A stretch of 64,000 bases of DNA from the NCBI GenBank assembly GCA_020634575.1, contig JACKBM010000015.1:48380-112379 (forward strand), given 5' to 3'. The first letter of the stretch is position 1. Every line of letters begins with the position of its first letter. The notes under the pieces were generated by a model. The model was not told the DNA's origin and made no database searches. It worked only from the letters and a program-made list of their open reading frames with translations. This stretch comes from Ardenticatenales bacterium. Its GTDB lineage: Bacteria; Chloroflexota; Anaerolineae; Promineifilales; Promineifilaceae. The position numbers and the translations under genes are program-made. This document shows, piece by piece, positions 7,005-16,300 of this stretch.

Positions 7005-8330
7005 ATGCTGCCCATGGAGCCAATTTTGCAACGTGGCAAACGTATCCTCGTCATCATCCTGGGCTTGCTCCTGGCCGCCTGCCAGGTACCAGCCAGTACA
7101 GCGCTTATTGCCGAACTACCCACCCAGGCAGCTGCGGCCTCGCTACCCGGCCCTTCCGCCACGCCAACAGCCACGCTGATTGTGCTGGACAATGGGCAGG
7201 TCGTCCCGCCAACCTGGACGCCACAGCCCGGTCACCCAACCGTGGCCAATCCGGGGGCGATTCAGACGCTCTCACCAACCGGCACCCCAACCGTAACGCC
7301 ATTCCTGCCCAGCCGAACACCTCGACCAACAGCGACGGCCACGACCGTACCGGTGATCACACCCACCCTGGGCAGCGCCACCCCGTATTTGCCCCAGGTC
7401 ACGATTTATCCGCCCTCCGCCAATCTGGGCCCCAGTAAGCTCGGCCTGCATGTCATTCGGAACAACGACCCTGACATCATGGAATTTGTGCGCCGGACGC
7501 AACCTGCGGTCATCAAGGCCGTGGATGATCTGGGCTTCCTGGAAGAAGTAAAGCAGGTGTCGCCCTATACCATCACCATCGGCCGGTTCAACGACAACAA
7601 TCAGCATTTTGGCGGCAGCCCGGAAGAGGCAGCGCGTGATTGGGTTGATAGCCAGATGGCCATTTATCAGGCCAACGCCGCCTATGTCGATTATTGGGAA
7701 GGCTGGAATGAGCCAGACCCTAATATGGACGGCATGAGCTGGTACGCCCGGTTTGAGCAGGAACGTACCCGGATCATGTGGCAACATGGGTTTAAAGTCG
7801 CTATCGGGGGATTCTCCACTGGCGTACCGGAATTTGAGGAGTTTCAGCTATTCGTCCCGGCTATCGAAACAGCCCTGGAATATGGCGGCATCCTTTCATT
7901 GCATGAATACAGCGCCCCGGATATCACCTGGCTTTACGGCGGTGCCCTCCCCGGTCGCCCGTCCTACCCGGACCGCGGCGCCCTGGCGTTTCGCTATCGC
8001 TGGTTCTACCGGGACATCCTGGAACCCCTTGGCCTGGTCATCCCCCTGGTCATCAGCGAGGCGGGTATCGATGGCATCATTGGCGGCCGGCCAGGGCCCT
8101 CCGGCCTGGGCTGGCAGGATTTTACGGGCTACTTTGTCGAATCAGGCTGGGGCCCAGATGGCACCACGGCGTACATCAACCAGCTCGGCTGGTATGACGC
8201 CGGCGTCCGCCAGGATGGCTATGTGATCGGTTTCACCGTCTTCACCGCTGGTGGCTACGGCCATTGGGCCAGCTACAACATCAACGATATCCTGCCTGAC
8301 CTCTGGAACTACGTCAACAGCCAGCATTAA
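7005..8330 (+). CDS. Glycosidase-like TIM-barrel lipoprotein
   Basis: 441 residues. A short hydrophobic signal ends in the lipobox LLLAAC, so the product should be lipid-anchored outside the membrane. A Thr/Pro-rich linker (about residues 35-130) spaces the catalytic domain from the surface. The domain has clan-A glycoside hydrolase features: YWEGWNEPDPN (acid/base Glu after Asn), LSLHEYSAPD, and LVISEAGIDG (nucleophile Glu on a late strand). The family cannot be fixed by eye; the substrate is probably a polysaccharide. The same layout recurs in two paralogues at 28118 and 29537. ATG 7014 (MEPILQRGKR) is an alternative start. TATGGT at 6996-7001 could be the -10 box of an almost leaderless message. 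Confidence 0.75.
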   Translation: MLPMEPILQRGKRILVIILGLLLAACQVPASTALIAELPTQAAAASLPGPSATPTATLIVLDNGQVVPPTWTPQPGHPTVANPGAIQTLSPTGTPTVTPFLPSRTPRPTATATTVPVITPTLGSATPYLPQVTIYPPSANLGPSKLGLHVIRNNDPDIMEFVRRTQPAVIKAVDDLGFLEEVKQVSPYTITIGRFNDNNQHFGGSPEEAARDWVDSQMAIYQANAAYVDYWEGWNEPDPNMDGMSWYARFEQERTRIMWQHGFKVAIGGFSTGVPEFEEFQLFVPAIETALEYGGILSLHEYSAPDITWLYGGALPGRPSYPDRGALAFRYRWFYRDILEPLGLVIPLVISEAGIDGIIGGRPGPSGLGWQDFTGYFVESGWGPDGTTAYINQLGWYDAGVRQDGYVIGFTVFTAGGYGHWASYNINDILPDLWNYVNSQH

Positions 8331-8334
8331 AAAA

Positions 8335-8398
8335 TTGGCCGCGAATGGTGCGAATTTTCGCTAATCAGACTTTCGCGGCCATTGGCGTAATTCGCGGC
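8335..8398. repeat. Gene-end palindrome, GGCCGCGAAT family
   Basis: Imperfect inverted repeat between two convergent genes. The left arm contains GGCCGCGAATGG and GCGAATTTTCGC, and the right arm CGCGGCCATTGGCG and ATTCGCGGC. It closely resembles the perfect 26-base-arm palindrome at 57675-57738. It probably terminates both convergent transcripts, or stabilises their ends. Confidence 0.6.
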
Positions 8399-8416
8399 TG
8401 AACCTCTCCTGGCACT

Positions 8417-9172
8417 CTATTTTTGCGCCTGGCTCGCCCGGAGCTTTTCATCAGCCCCTTCAGCGACATACCAGTGAACATCGCCCTGGCGGGGGTGCAG
8501 CCGCTGAGCGGGCCAGTTCAATGGGTCGGCTTCGCCTTCAAGCGTTGCCGCGACGGCCGCCGCTTTTTCCCGGCCGGTAGCCAGAAAGAGCAGTTGACGG
8601 GCCTCGTTCAAGATAAATGGGGTTAGCGTGACCCGGTGAGCGGGCCGGCCATCATAATCCCCGGTCACGGCGCTGGCCGGCCGGTTCAGCGGTTCAGGTA
8701 GCTGTTGCCCGGGAAAGAGGGAAGCCGTGTGGCCATCGTTGCCCAAACCAAGCAAGACCAGGTCAAAGCGAGGCCATTTTTCGGCCGGGCCGGCCAACAA
8801 GGCCAGCGTCCCGCAATAGGCGAGCGCGGCCCAGTCGGGTGGCAATTCACCAGGAATGCGATGGATGTGACCGGCCGGTACCGGCGCCACTCCCAAAAAT
8901 GTCTGCCATGCCTGACCATAGTTGCTGCCTGGATCGTTCGGCGGCACCACCCGCTCATCCCCCCAGCAAAAATGCGTCTCGGCCCAGGGAAACTGCTCCC
9001 GGTACGGACTCTTCAGCAGTTGCTCATACAGGGGTCCCGGTGTCCCACCGCCAGATAATGCCCAGAGGAAACGCCCGCGCAGCGTCAGCGCCTCCAGCGC
9101 CGTGGCCAGAACAAGATCAGCCGCCGCCCGGGCCAACTGCTCTTTGGTCGCAAACGCTCGCAACTCGATCAT
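8417..9172 (-). CDS. pgl: 6-phosphogluconolactonase
   Basis: Hydrolyses 6-phosphogluconolactone in the oxidative pentose phosphate pathway. The product (251 aa from ATG 9172) has the family signatures ALSGGGTPGPLYEQL near the N-terminus, HFCWGDERVVPPNDPGSNYG in the middle, and LVLLGLGNDGHTASLFPG, all typical of the NagB/RpiA/PGL fold. Length fits the family. Start ATG 9172 (MIELRAFATKEQL) was preferred over the upstream extension because GGGAG lies seven bases before it and the family normally begins at this point. No glucose-6-phosphate dehydrogenase is adjacent; the gene seems to be alone and is convergent with the lipoprotein gene at 7005. Confidence 0.93.
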   Translation of the reverse strand: MIELRAFATKEQLARAAADLVLATALEALTLRGRFLWALSGGGTPGPLYEQLLKSPYREQFPWAETHFCWGDERVVPPNDPGSNYGQAWQTFLGVAPVPAGHIHRIPGELPPDWAALAYCGTLALLAGPAEKWPRFDLVLLGLGNDGHTASLFPGQQLPEPLNRPASAVTGDYDGRPAHRVTLTPFILNEARQLLFLATGREKAAAVAATLEGEADPLNWPAQRLHPRQGDVHWYVAEGADEKLRASQAQK

Positions 9173-9356
9173 GACATGCTCCCTGGGGACGGCGCTCTGT
9201 GACCCCAAACGCCATTCCGGTTTCTAAATGAATAGGCAATGGTAACAGGAAAGGACCCAATATACAGACAGGTAGCACCGTTTACTTTTAAACTGGCTCA
9301 TCATCCCTTAAAATGGATGCAACGGATCATGATTGTCAACGTAGTAAGAGGTGCAT

Positions 9357-9824
9357 ATGGGTAACAAACCTGAGAAACAAGTCGAGGACAACAACATGGA
9401 GTCAAGAGTTGACACCGTCGTCAATCATGCCGTAGACGTTCAGCGTAAACGGATTGGTTTTCTACAGGAAACCTGGGAACAGGCCCAACTGGTCTGGCGC
9501 CTTTTCAAGGATCGCGAAGTCCCCATTTATCTGAAGGCCCTGCCAATTGGGGCGCTGGTTTACCTGATCTCCCCCCTGGACCTCTTGCCGGATTTCATTT
9601 TCCCGCCCATCGTCGGGCAATTGGATGATTTCACGGCGTTGCTGGCTGCCGGCAAACTGTTCATTGAGCTTTCCCCTAAACATGTCGTGGAAAAACATCT
9701 GGCGGCGATTCGGGGTACAGAATACATCGTGACCAGTGAAGCGGAAGCAAAGGTGATCGAAGGCGAACTGGGTGAACAGATTGTCATTCGCCCCCACGAA
9801 AAGGAAGCGCGCGAGCAGGAGTAG
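9357..9824 (+). CDS. YkvA / DUF1232 family protein
   Basis: 155 residues. The centre carries the DUF1232 signature VPIYLKALPIGALVYLISPL followed by DLLPDFIFPPIVGQLDDFTA. It is usually read as a short hydrophobic hairpin that associates with the membrane. The function of the family is unknown. The N-terminal 50 residues are charged and helical, and the C-terminus is acidic. ATG 9357 was chosen because AGAGG lies five bases upstream; an in-frame GTG two codons earlier is possible. The gene stands alone with its own terminator at 9856-9893. Confidence 0.85.
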   Translation: MGNKPEKQVEDNNMESRVDTVVNHAVDVQRKRIGFLQETWEQAQLVWRLFKDREVPIYLKALPIGALVYLISPLDLLPDFIFPPIVGQLDDFTALLAAGKLFIELSPKHVVEKHLAAIRGTEYIVTSEAEAKVIEGELGEQIVIRPHEKEAREQE

Positions 9825-9855
9825 CCCGGTCAGCGCCGCCCAGATAATAGAAACA

Positions 9856-9893
9856 AAAAAGAGCGCCGGGCCCTTGGCTCAGCGCTCTTTTTG
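9856..9893 (+). terminator. Rho-independent terminator after the YkvA-type gene
   Basis: Stem AAAAAGAGCGC / GCGCTCTTTTT with a 15-base loop, T-rich on the right and A-rich on the left. It could therefore serve both the plus-strand YkvA-type gene and the minus-strand FHA/microprotein operon. Confidence 0.85.
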
Positions 9894-9913
9894 TTGCATT
9901 TCAAGCGGACAAG

Positions 9914-10066
9914 CTATACCAGGGAACTGGCCAGACGGCTCATCTCTTCCATCACGGCTGGACCAAGCAGGTACCAGCCCACACTGATGGCCGAACAGCA
10001 GATACAAAGTAAAACAACAACGGCTACGATGATGATGATATTTCGCTGACGATTGTCTTTAGGCAT
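9914..10066 (-). CDS. 50-aa membrane microprotein, copy of FHA-protein tail
   Basis: Reads MPKDNRQRNIIIIVAVVVLL, then CICCSAISVGWYLLGPAVME and EMSRLASSLV. A basic N-terminus precedes one membrane segment with a CICC motif and a short outer tail. The first 32 residues align with the neighbouring 39-aa microprotein and with the C-terminal tail of the FHA protein (RRNVIIAVVAVVALCICCAS). It is the third gene of the FHA operon, 21 bases after the 39-aa gene. No clear ribosome site is visible, but conservation between the copies supports real coding. Function unknown; a partner or competitor of the FHA protein in the membrane is a reasonable inference. Confidence 0.7.
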   Translation of the reverse strand: MPKDNRQRNIIIIVAVVVLLCICCSAISVGWYLLGPAVMEEMSRLASSLV

Positions 10067-10087
10067 GTCTCACATCCCGGATCTGTT

Positions 10088-10207
10088 CTAGAACGAAGCT
10101 GGCGCCAGATAAAAATAAGCGCCCACGCTGACCGCGCAACAGATGCAGAGCGCGACGGCGACACCAACACCAATCAAAATGTTACGGGTACGATTGTCTT
10201 TGGGCAT
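10088..10207 (-). CDS. 39-aa membrane microprotein, copy of FHA-protein tail
   Basis: Reads MPKDNRTRNILIGVGVAVAL then CICCAVSVGAYFYLAPASF. It shares the MPKDNR-RNI start with the 50-aa microprotein. From the Arg-Asn onward it matches the last 30 residues of the FHA protein encoded 25 bases upstream. It is predicted to be a single-pass protein with its N-terminus inside. Three versions of one membrane tail, one fused to a signalling domain and two free, suggest tandem duplication with a purpose in membrane assembly. No database family is known to me. Confidence 0.68.
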   Translation of the reverse strand: MPKDNRTRNILIGVGVAVALCICCAVSVGAYFYLAPASF

Positions 10208-10232
10208 GTTTTAGTCCCCGGATTCGGTACTG

Positions 10233-11297
10233 CTAGAAGCCAACAAAGTAAGCATAAGCGCCAATAGATGACGCACAGCAGATACACAAAGCAACCACCG
10301 CAACCACCGCAATGATGACATTACGCCGGTTGCTGAAGAAGCCGCCACCGCCTTCACTCTTGGCACCACCGCTCTTGCTGATTTCGGCAGCGGCCGGCTC
10401 CGGGTCAAAGGACGGCAATGGCGGCGGCTCACTCTTGGCCATCATTGGCTCTGCCTTGGCCGGTTCGTCAAAGGATGGCAATGGTTCCGGCTCGCCAAAA
10501 GAGGGCAACGGCTCCGGCTCGCCAAACGACGGCAGGGGCTCCGGCTCATCGAACGAGGGCAGCGGATCGGGCTCGTCAAACGAGGGCAGCACTTCTTCGG
10601 CAGCTGCGGCGGGTTTCTCCGCAACCGGCTCGTCAAATGATGGCAAAGCTTCATCCATCGACTCTGAGAAGATCATGGTCGCATCATCAGCAGGCTGGTT
10701 GAACGCCGGCAGCGCGTCTTCAACAGGGGCGGCCACCTCTTCAATCTCGGCGACCGGTTCGTCAAACGAGGGCAGCGGTTCGTCGAATGACGGCAACGGT
10801 TCTGGCTCCTCGTCCTTTTCATCAAAAGCAGTGATGGAAGCTGGCTCAGCGTCAAAGGCGGAGTCAGGTGGGCTTTCCAGCACGCCCGTGTCAACGTCTT
10901 CCTCTTCTTCAGCTTCTTCAGCCATCGCAGCGCCCATACCGGGCAAGGCGCCCATCGGCGCAACCATTGTGGCCATTGGATCAACGCCTTCAATGACCTG
11001 GTAGACCAGTTCCACATTGCTACCCAGCTGAATCAACTGGTTATTTTTCAGTGTGACCGCATTGCCTTCCAGCCGGCTGCCATCGATGAAAGAGCCATTG
11101 GTGGAGCCCATGTCCTGAAGCTGATAACTACCGCCGATCAGGGAGAGGCGGGCATGTTGACGCGAAACTTCGGCATCATTGATCACAATGTCAGAATTGG
11201 GATCACGCCCAATCACCATGGAATCGGAAATGAGCGTGTAGACGTGACCCGGTTTGGGGCCGGTACGTACAATCAGTTGGTAGGAATTATCAGACAC
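10233..11297 (-). CDS. FHA-domain membrane protein with LPSFDEP repeats
   Basis: 354 residues from GTG 11297 (VSDNSYQLIVRTGPKPGHVY), chosen because AGGGG lies before it and the FHA domain starts at once; an upstream ATG at 11375 adds 26 residues that look non-coding. Residues about 1-95 form an FHA phosphothreonine-binding domain: VIGRDPNSDIVIND, VSRQHARL, MGSTNGSFIDG. Residues about 120-310 are acidic and disordered, with about ten copies of a (P/A)LPSFDEP motif and one DDATMIFSES segment that resembles a phospho-Thr ligand. The C-terminus is a single membrane helix ending CICCASSIGAYAYFVGF. It is probably a cytosolic scaffold tethered by its tail and acting with a Ser/Thr kinase. The operon includes two microproteins that repeat the tail. 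Confidence 0.88.
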   Translation of the reverse strand: MSDNSYQLIVRTGPKPGHVYTLISDSMVIGRDPNSDIVINDAEVSRQHARLSLIGGSYQLQDMGSTNGSFIDGSRLEGNAVTLKNNQLIQLGSNVELVYQVIEGVDPMATMVAPMGALPGMGAAMAEEAEEEEDVDTGVLESPPDSAFDAEPASITAFDEKDEEPEPLPSFDEPLPSFDEPVAEIEEVAAPVEDALPAFNQPADDATMIFSESMDEALPSFDEPVAEKPAAAAEEVLPSFDEPDPLPSFDEPEPLPSFGEPEPLPSFGEPEPLPSFDEPAKAEPMMAKSEPPPLPSFDPEPAAAEISKSGGAKSEGGGGFFSNRRNVIIAVVAVVALCICCASSIGAYAYFVGF

Positions 11298-11468
11298 GTT
11301 GCTTACCCCTATTGGTTGGTTTTTGGCGCCAACTGGCGATGGAACTGTCCCCACATGAAGCCTGCCGGTAGGCAAGCGAAGAAAAAACTATGTCAAATAG
11401 ATGATTCATTCTACCCGATTTAGGCTTAAGGACAAAGAAAGAAAGTGACAGATTGCGTGCGGTTCAGG

Positions 11469-13064
11469 TTACCGGCGCAGGAATTGCCGGCGTAGGGCGT
11501 GAGCGTCTTTCATATCGAGGAGGAAAACGGCGGCGAGGTAAATCAGCAAGCCTGCCAGACCGGGCAAACCGACCAGCAGCAGCTTGCTCCAGAGGAGACC
11601 GGCCGGTAACCAGCTCACCAGCAGCTCCCACAGAAAATAAGCCACCGCCCCCATAACCAGCGAGGCCGCCAGCGCCTTGCTCAGCGCCGGCCCAATGCCA
11701 TAACCGCGCAGCCCACCCTGGGCCCGCCCCAGCACCCAGATCATCAACACCGTGTGGACGATATGTTTGACCGTATCAGCGACCATCAGGCACAGGTAGC
11801 TGAGCGGCCCGACCAGCAGCAGCGCCACCACCATGTAAACCGCAACGCTGATAACGCCAATTAAGGCCGGTCGCCAGGTATCCTGCCGGGCATAGGAGGC
11901 AAACACCAGCATCTGATCCACAGCGGCGAAAGGGAGACCGAAAAGGTAAAAGCGCAACACCAGGGCCACCACCGCTGTGTTGTCCGGCGTGAAATTATCC
12001 CATTCAAAGACCAGGGCCACGATGGGGATCGCCAGGGCAAACAAGCCCAGCGTTGCCGGCAAAATGAGCGTTAGAACGAGGCGGATGCCGCTAGCCAACG
12101 TCTTGCGATACGCCTCCCAACTGCCATTGGCCTGTTGGGAAAGCGTCGGCAGCGTGGCGATGGAGAGGGCCGTGACCACCAGCCCTAGGGGAAACTGCAA
12201 CAGGGTTGTGGCAAATTGCATGGAGGCAATCGCTTCATCAGCTTCACCCGCAGCCAGCCGGTAGCTAAAGCCAATGGCCAGTTGATTGACCACCAGCCCG
12301 GCCACGATGGGCGCGTACAGGATCAGGATGCGGCGCAGGGCGGGATGGCGCCAGTCGATGCGGACAAAACGTGCGTCCCGCAGCGCCGGTAGCTGCACCA
12401 CGACCTGCAACCCCGAACCCAGCAGCAAGCCCCACACCAACCCGCTCACGTCCCCGTGCAGCAGCGCCACGACCACGATGGTGCCGTTGAGGATGGCGGC
12501 GGTGAAGGCGGGCAGGGTAAAACGCTTCATGGCGTATAAAACGCCGCTGATCAGACTGGCCAGGCTGAGGAAAAGCACCGCCGGCGCTGCCAGGCGCATC
12601 AGGCTGACAGTTGTTTCCAGCAGAGCGGGGTCGCTGAACTCGTCCGCCCCCAATAACATTGCCAGCGGCTGGGCCAGCAATTCAATCAGGACAACACACA
12701 GCGTCAATACAAAAAAGGCCAGGCTGAGGAAGCTGGTAACCACTTCCCATAGCTCTTTACGTTCAGGATCCTCGGCTCGATTGGCATATTCGGAGAAAAC
12801 GGGGACAAGCGAAGAGTTAACCATCTCCCCACCCACGATGAGCTGGAAGATGCTGTTGGGCACATAAGTGGCGATGGTAAAGGCCCCCAGTAAGCCAGAG
12901 GCGCCAAACAGGCGCGCTTTAACCATCTCGCGAACCAGCCCGAGCAGCCGGCTGGTTACATTGCCCAGCGACAGCAGCAGCGCGGCCCGCAAAATACCTC
13001 TATTCTCGCTGATAGGTGCCGGCTCCGACTCCGCCAACACCGGAGCCTCGCCTGGTTCCGACAT
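11469..13064 (-). CDS. murJ: Lipid II flippase MurJ (MviN family)
   Basis: 531-residue polytopic protein of the MOP exporter superfamily that moves lipid II across the cytoplasmic membrane for peptidoglycan synthesis. The diagnostic N-terminal block is present: LLSLGNVTSRLLGLVREMVK followed by ARLFGASG and AFTIATYVPNSIFQLIVGG. About 14 hydrophobic segments are visible, as usual for the family. The first 23 residues are acidic and variable. The gene starts at ATG 13064, next to a block of palindromic repeats, and ends about 170 bases before the FHA gene on the same strand. Together with RodA and MinCDE further on, it marks this window as rich in cell-wall functions. Confidence 0.93.
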   Translation of the reverse strand: MSEPGEAPVLAESEPAPISENRGILRAALLLSLGNVTSRLLGLVREMVKARLFGASGLLGAFTIATYVPNSIFQLIVGGEMVNSSLVPVFSEYANRAEDPERKELWEVVTSFLSLAFFVLTLCVVLIELLAQPLAMLLGADEFSDPALLETTVSLMRLAAPAVLFLSLASLISGVLYAMKRFTLPAFTAAILNGTIVVVALLHGDVSGLVWGLLLGSGLQVVVQLPALRDARFVRIDWRHPALRRILILYAPIVAGLVVNQLAIGFSYRLAAGEADEAIASMQFATTLLQFPLGLVVTALSIATLPTLSQQANGSWEAYRKTLASGIRLVLTLILPATLGLFALAIPIVALVFEWDNFTPDNTAVVALVLRFYLFGLPFAAVDQMLVFASYARQDTWRPALIGVISVAVYMVVALLLVGPLSYLCLMVADTVKHIVHTVLMIWVLGRAQGGLRGYGIGPALSKALAASLVMGAVAYFLWELLVSWLPAGLLWSKLLLVGLPGLAGLLIYLAAVFLLDMKDAHALRRQFLRR

Positions 13065-13089
13065 AACGGTTGGATTCTAGCTGAGTGCT

Positions 13090-13345
13090 GGGGGTGGTGC
13101 CATACGGGGAGACTATCAGTACGCTGCGCTTACAGTACGGCCTGCGGCCTTTCAGTGGTCAGCACGTTCGCTACGCTCACTTTTAGTGGTCAGCACGGGC
13201 CGGTGGCCCTTTCGGCAGTTAGTACGGCCTACGGCCTTTCAGTACTCAGACACTGACGGCTGAAAGCGCAGCGTACTGACGGCTGACAGTGAGCGTAGCG
13301 AACGTGCTGAAAGTGCAGCGTACTGAAAACGAGCACAGCGAGTGT
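13090..13345. repeat. Intergenic block of short inverted motifs (CAGTACGCTGCGCTT type)
   Basis: The spacer between murJ and icmF consists of variants of two modules, CAGTACGCTGCGCTTTCAG and CAGCACGTTCGCTACGCTCA. They appear first in one orientation (13120-13250) and then in the other (13255-13340, for example GTGAGCGTAGCGAACGTGCT). The whole block is thus a large imperfect palindrome. A second block of the same type lies at 49390-49552. No open frame of interest. It is probably a dispersed miniature repeat. Confidence 0.8.
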
Positions 13346-13357
13346 ACTGACTGCTGC

Positions 13358-13363
13358 TATAAT
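13358..13363 (+). promoter_or_regulatory. Candidate -10 box of icmF
   Basis: TATAAT, 32 bases before the icmF ATG at 13396, just right of the palindromic repeat block. No clear -35 consensus lies 17 bases upstream. Confidence 0.45.
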
Positions 13364-13395
13364 GTCCCCAGTGAACCACATTCCCAGGAAACACC

Positions 13396-16300
13396 ATGAC
13401 CAACCCTTCTGTCTACCAACCGAAAAATAAAATCCGCATTGTGACGGCGGCTTCTTTGTTTGATGGCCATGATGCGGCCATTAACATCATGCGGCGCATT
13501 CTGCAGGCGTCGGGGGCGGAGGTGATCCATTTGGGGCATGACCGCTCGGTCCAGGAGATTGTCGATACGGCCATCCAGGAAGATGCCCAGGCGATTGCCG
13601 TGACCTCTTATCAGGGTGGCCACATGGAGTTCTTCCAGTACATGTATGATCTGCTGGAAGAGAAAGGTTGCGGCCACATCCGCATCTTTGGCGGCGGGGC
13701 GGCACCATCCTGCCGGAGGAGCAGCAAGCGCTGCATGATTATGGCATCGCCCGCATCTACTCGCCGGATGATGGCCGGGCCATGGGGCTGCAGGGGATGA
13801 TCAATGATCTGCTGGCGAAGGCGGATTTCCCGACGGGCCAACTCAACGCCGATCGCTGGCTGCAGGCGATCGACGAGGTGTATCCGCCGTTGAGCGCACC
13901 GGCCGGTTCCCCCACCGAAGTCGCCGTCAGCCACGAGATCAAGGGACGGATCGAAGCCCGCGCCCTCGGCCGGCTCATCTCCGCTGTAGAAAATGAGCCG
14001 GACCTGGTCCAACCCATCATGGACGAGGTCCACCGGCGTATGGCCGGCCTCGCCCTGCCCCCCATCTTAGGTATCACCGGCACCGGCGGGGCGGGTAAAT
14101 CGTCGCTGGTGGACGAAATCGTGCGCCGCTTCCTGCTGGATTTTCCCGAGCACCAGATCGCCATCATCTCCATCGACCCCTCCAAACGGCGGACCGGCGG
14201 CGCCCTGCTCGGCGACCGGATCCGTATGAACGCGGTCTACAACGAGCGCGTCTACATGCGCTCACTGGCCACCCGCCAGGCCAACCTGGCCCTCTCGCGC
14301 CATCTGCCTGAGGTGCTCAACGTCCTCAAAGTGGCCCAGTTTGACCTTGTCATCCTGGAAACCTCCGGCATCGGCCAATCTGACACGGAGATCATCGATT
14401 TTTCCGACGTGGCCCTCTATGTGATGACGCCGGAATATGGTGCGGCCTCCCAGCTCGAGAAAATCGACATGCTGGATTATGCCGACGTCATCGCCATCAA
14501 CAAATTTGATAAACGGGGCGGCCCCGATGCCGTGCGCGACGTCAAAAAGCAGTATCGGCGCAATCATCAATTGTGGGACGCCGCCGAAGAAACATTGCCC
14601 ATCGTCGGCACCATCGCTTCCCAGTTCAACGACCCCGGCACCAATCAGCTTTACCGGGTGCTCATGGAAACGATCAGCCCCAAGACCGGCGCCGACCTAA
14701 CGCCGAGCCTGGACCTTGCTGAGGGCGAATCAGCTAAAGTCCACATCATCCCGCCCCGGCGGGTCCGCTACCTGGCCGAAATTGCAGATACCATCCGCGG
14801 CTACAACCGCTGGACGGACGAGCAGGCGCAGCTGGCCAACCAGCTCTACAGCATCCGCCAGACAGAAGCGGCTCTGAGCGATGCCGGGGACGCGCCGGCT
14901 GAGGTGGCGCTGACACTTGCGGGGCTATACGAAGGGCTAGCGCTGGCGCTGGACCGTCAAAACCAGAAGTTGCTGGACGATTGGGCTGAAAAAGCCGCCA
15001 ACTATGAAGCCGAGATGTACACCTACACGGTACGCGGTCGGGAAATCCGCATCCCCACCCGGGTTAAAACGTTGTCCGGCAACGAAATTCGCCGGGTCAG
15101 CCTGCCGAAATATTCTGCCTGGGGGGATATTCTGAAGTGGAATTTGCAGGAGAATGTGCCGGGTGAATTCCCTTTACAGCCGGCGTCTTCCCCTTCAAAC
15201 GGCAGAATGAGGACCCGACACGTATGTTTGCCGGCGAAGGCGGCCCGGAACGGACCAACAAGCGCTTCCATTACGTCTCCCTGGGCATGCCGGCGCGGCG
15301 CCTGTCGACTGCGTTTGATTCGGTGACGTTGTACGGGCAGGACCCGGATTACCGGCCGGATATCTACGGCAAAGTCGGCAACTCCGGCGTCTCCGTGCCC
15401 ACCCTGGACGACGCCAAGAAGCTCTACAGCGGCTTCGACCTGTGCGACCCGGCCACCTCGGTCTCCATGACCATCAACGGCCCGGCGGCGACCATCCTCG
15501 CCTTCTTCCTCAACGCCGCCATTGACCAACAATGTGAAAAATACATTCTCGAGCACGGTCTTGAGGATGAGGTTGAGGCCCGGTTGCGCGCCAAATACGA
15601 CAACCGCGGTCTGGAGCGCCCCCGCTACAACGCTGAGTTGCCCGAAGGCAACGACGGCCTGGGATTGATGCTGCTGGGCGTCACCGGCGACGAAATCCTG
15701 CCGGCTGACGTCTATGCGCCGATCAAGGCGGCGACGTTGCGCCAGGTGCGCGGCACCGTCCAGGCGGACATCCTGAAGGAAGACCAGGCCCAGAACACCT
15801 GCATCTTCTCGACCGAGTTTTCGCTGCGGCTGATGGGCGACGTCCAGCAATATTTCATCGACCACGATGTGCGCAACTTCTACTCCGTCTCCATCTCCGG
15901 CTACCACATGGCCGAGGCCGGCGCTAACCCGATCACGCAGTTGGCCTTCACCCTGGCCAACGGTTTCACCTTCCTTGAGTATTACGCGGCGCGGGGATGG
16001 ACATCGACGACTTTGCGCCGAACTTTTCCTACTTCTTCTCGAATGGGATTGATCCGGAGTATGCGGTCATCGGCCGGGTGGCGCGGCGCATTTGGGCCAA
16101 AGCGTTGAAGCTGAAATATGGGGCTGGCGAGCGGGCGCAGAAGCTGAAATATCACATTCAGACATCCGGCCGGTCGCTCCACGCCCAGGAAATCGGCTTC
16201 AACGATATCCGCACAACCTTGCAGGCGCTCTACGCCATCTACGACAACTGCAACTCCCTGCACACCAACGCCTACGACGAGGCGATCACCACCCCCACCG

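Noticed and set aside
10312..11004. Plus-strand Ser/Gly-rich frame of 230 residues
   Set aside because: It is the antisense shadow of the repetitive FHA linker; the minus strand has the FHA domain and conserved tail.
13090..13345. CRISPR-like or coding region before icmF
   Set aside because: Repeats are irregular and inverted, without equal spacing. No frame has coding features.
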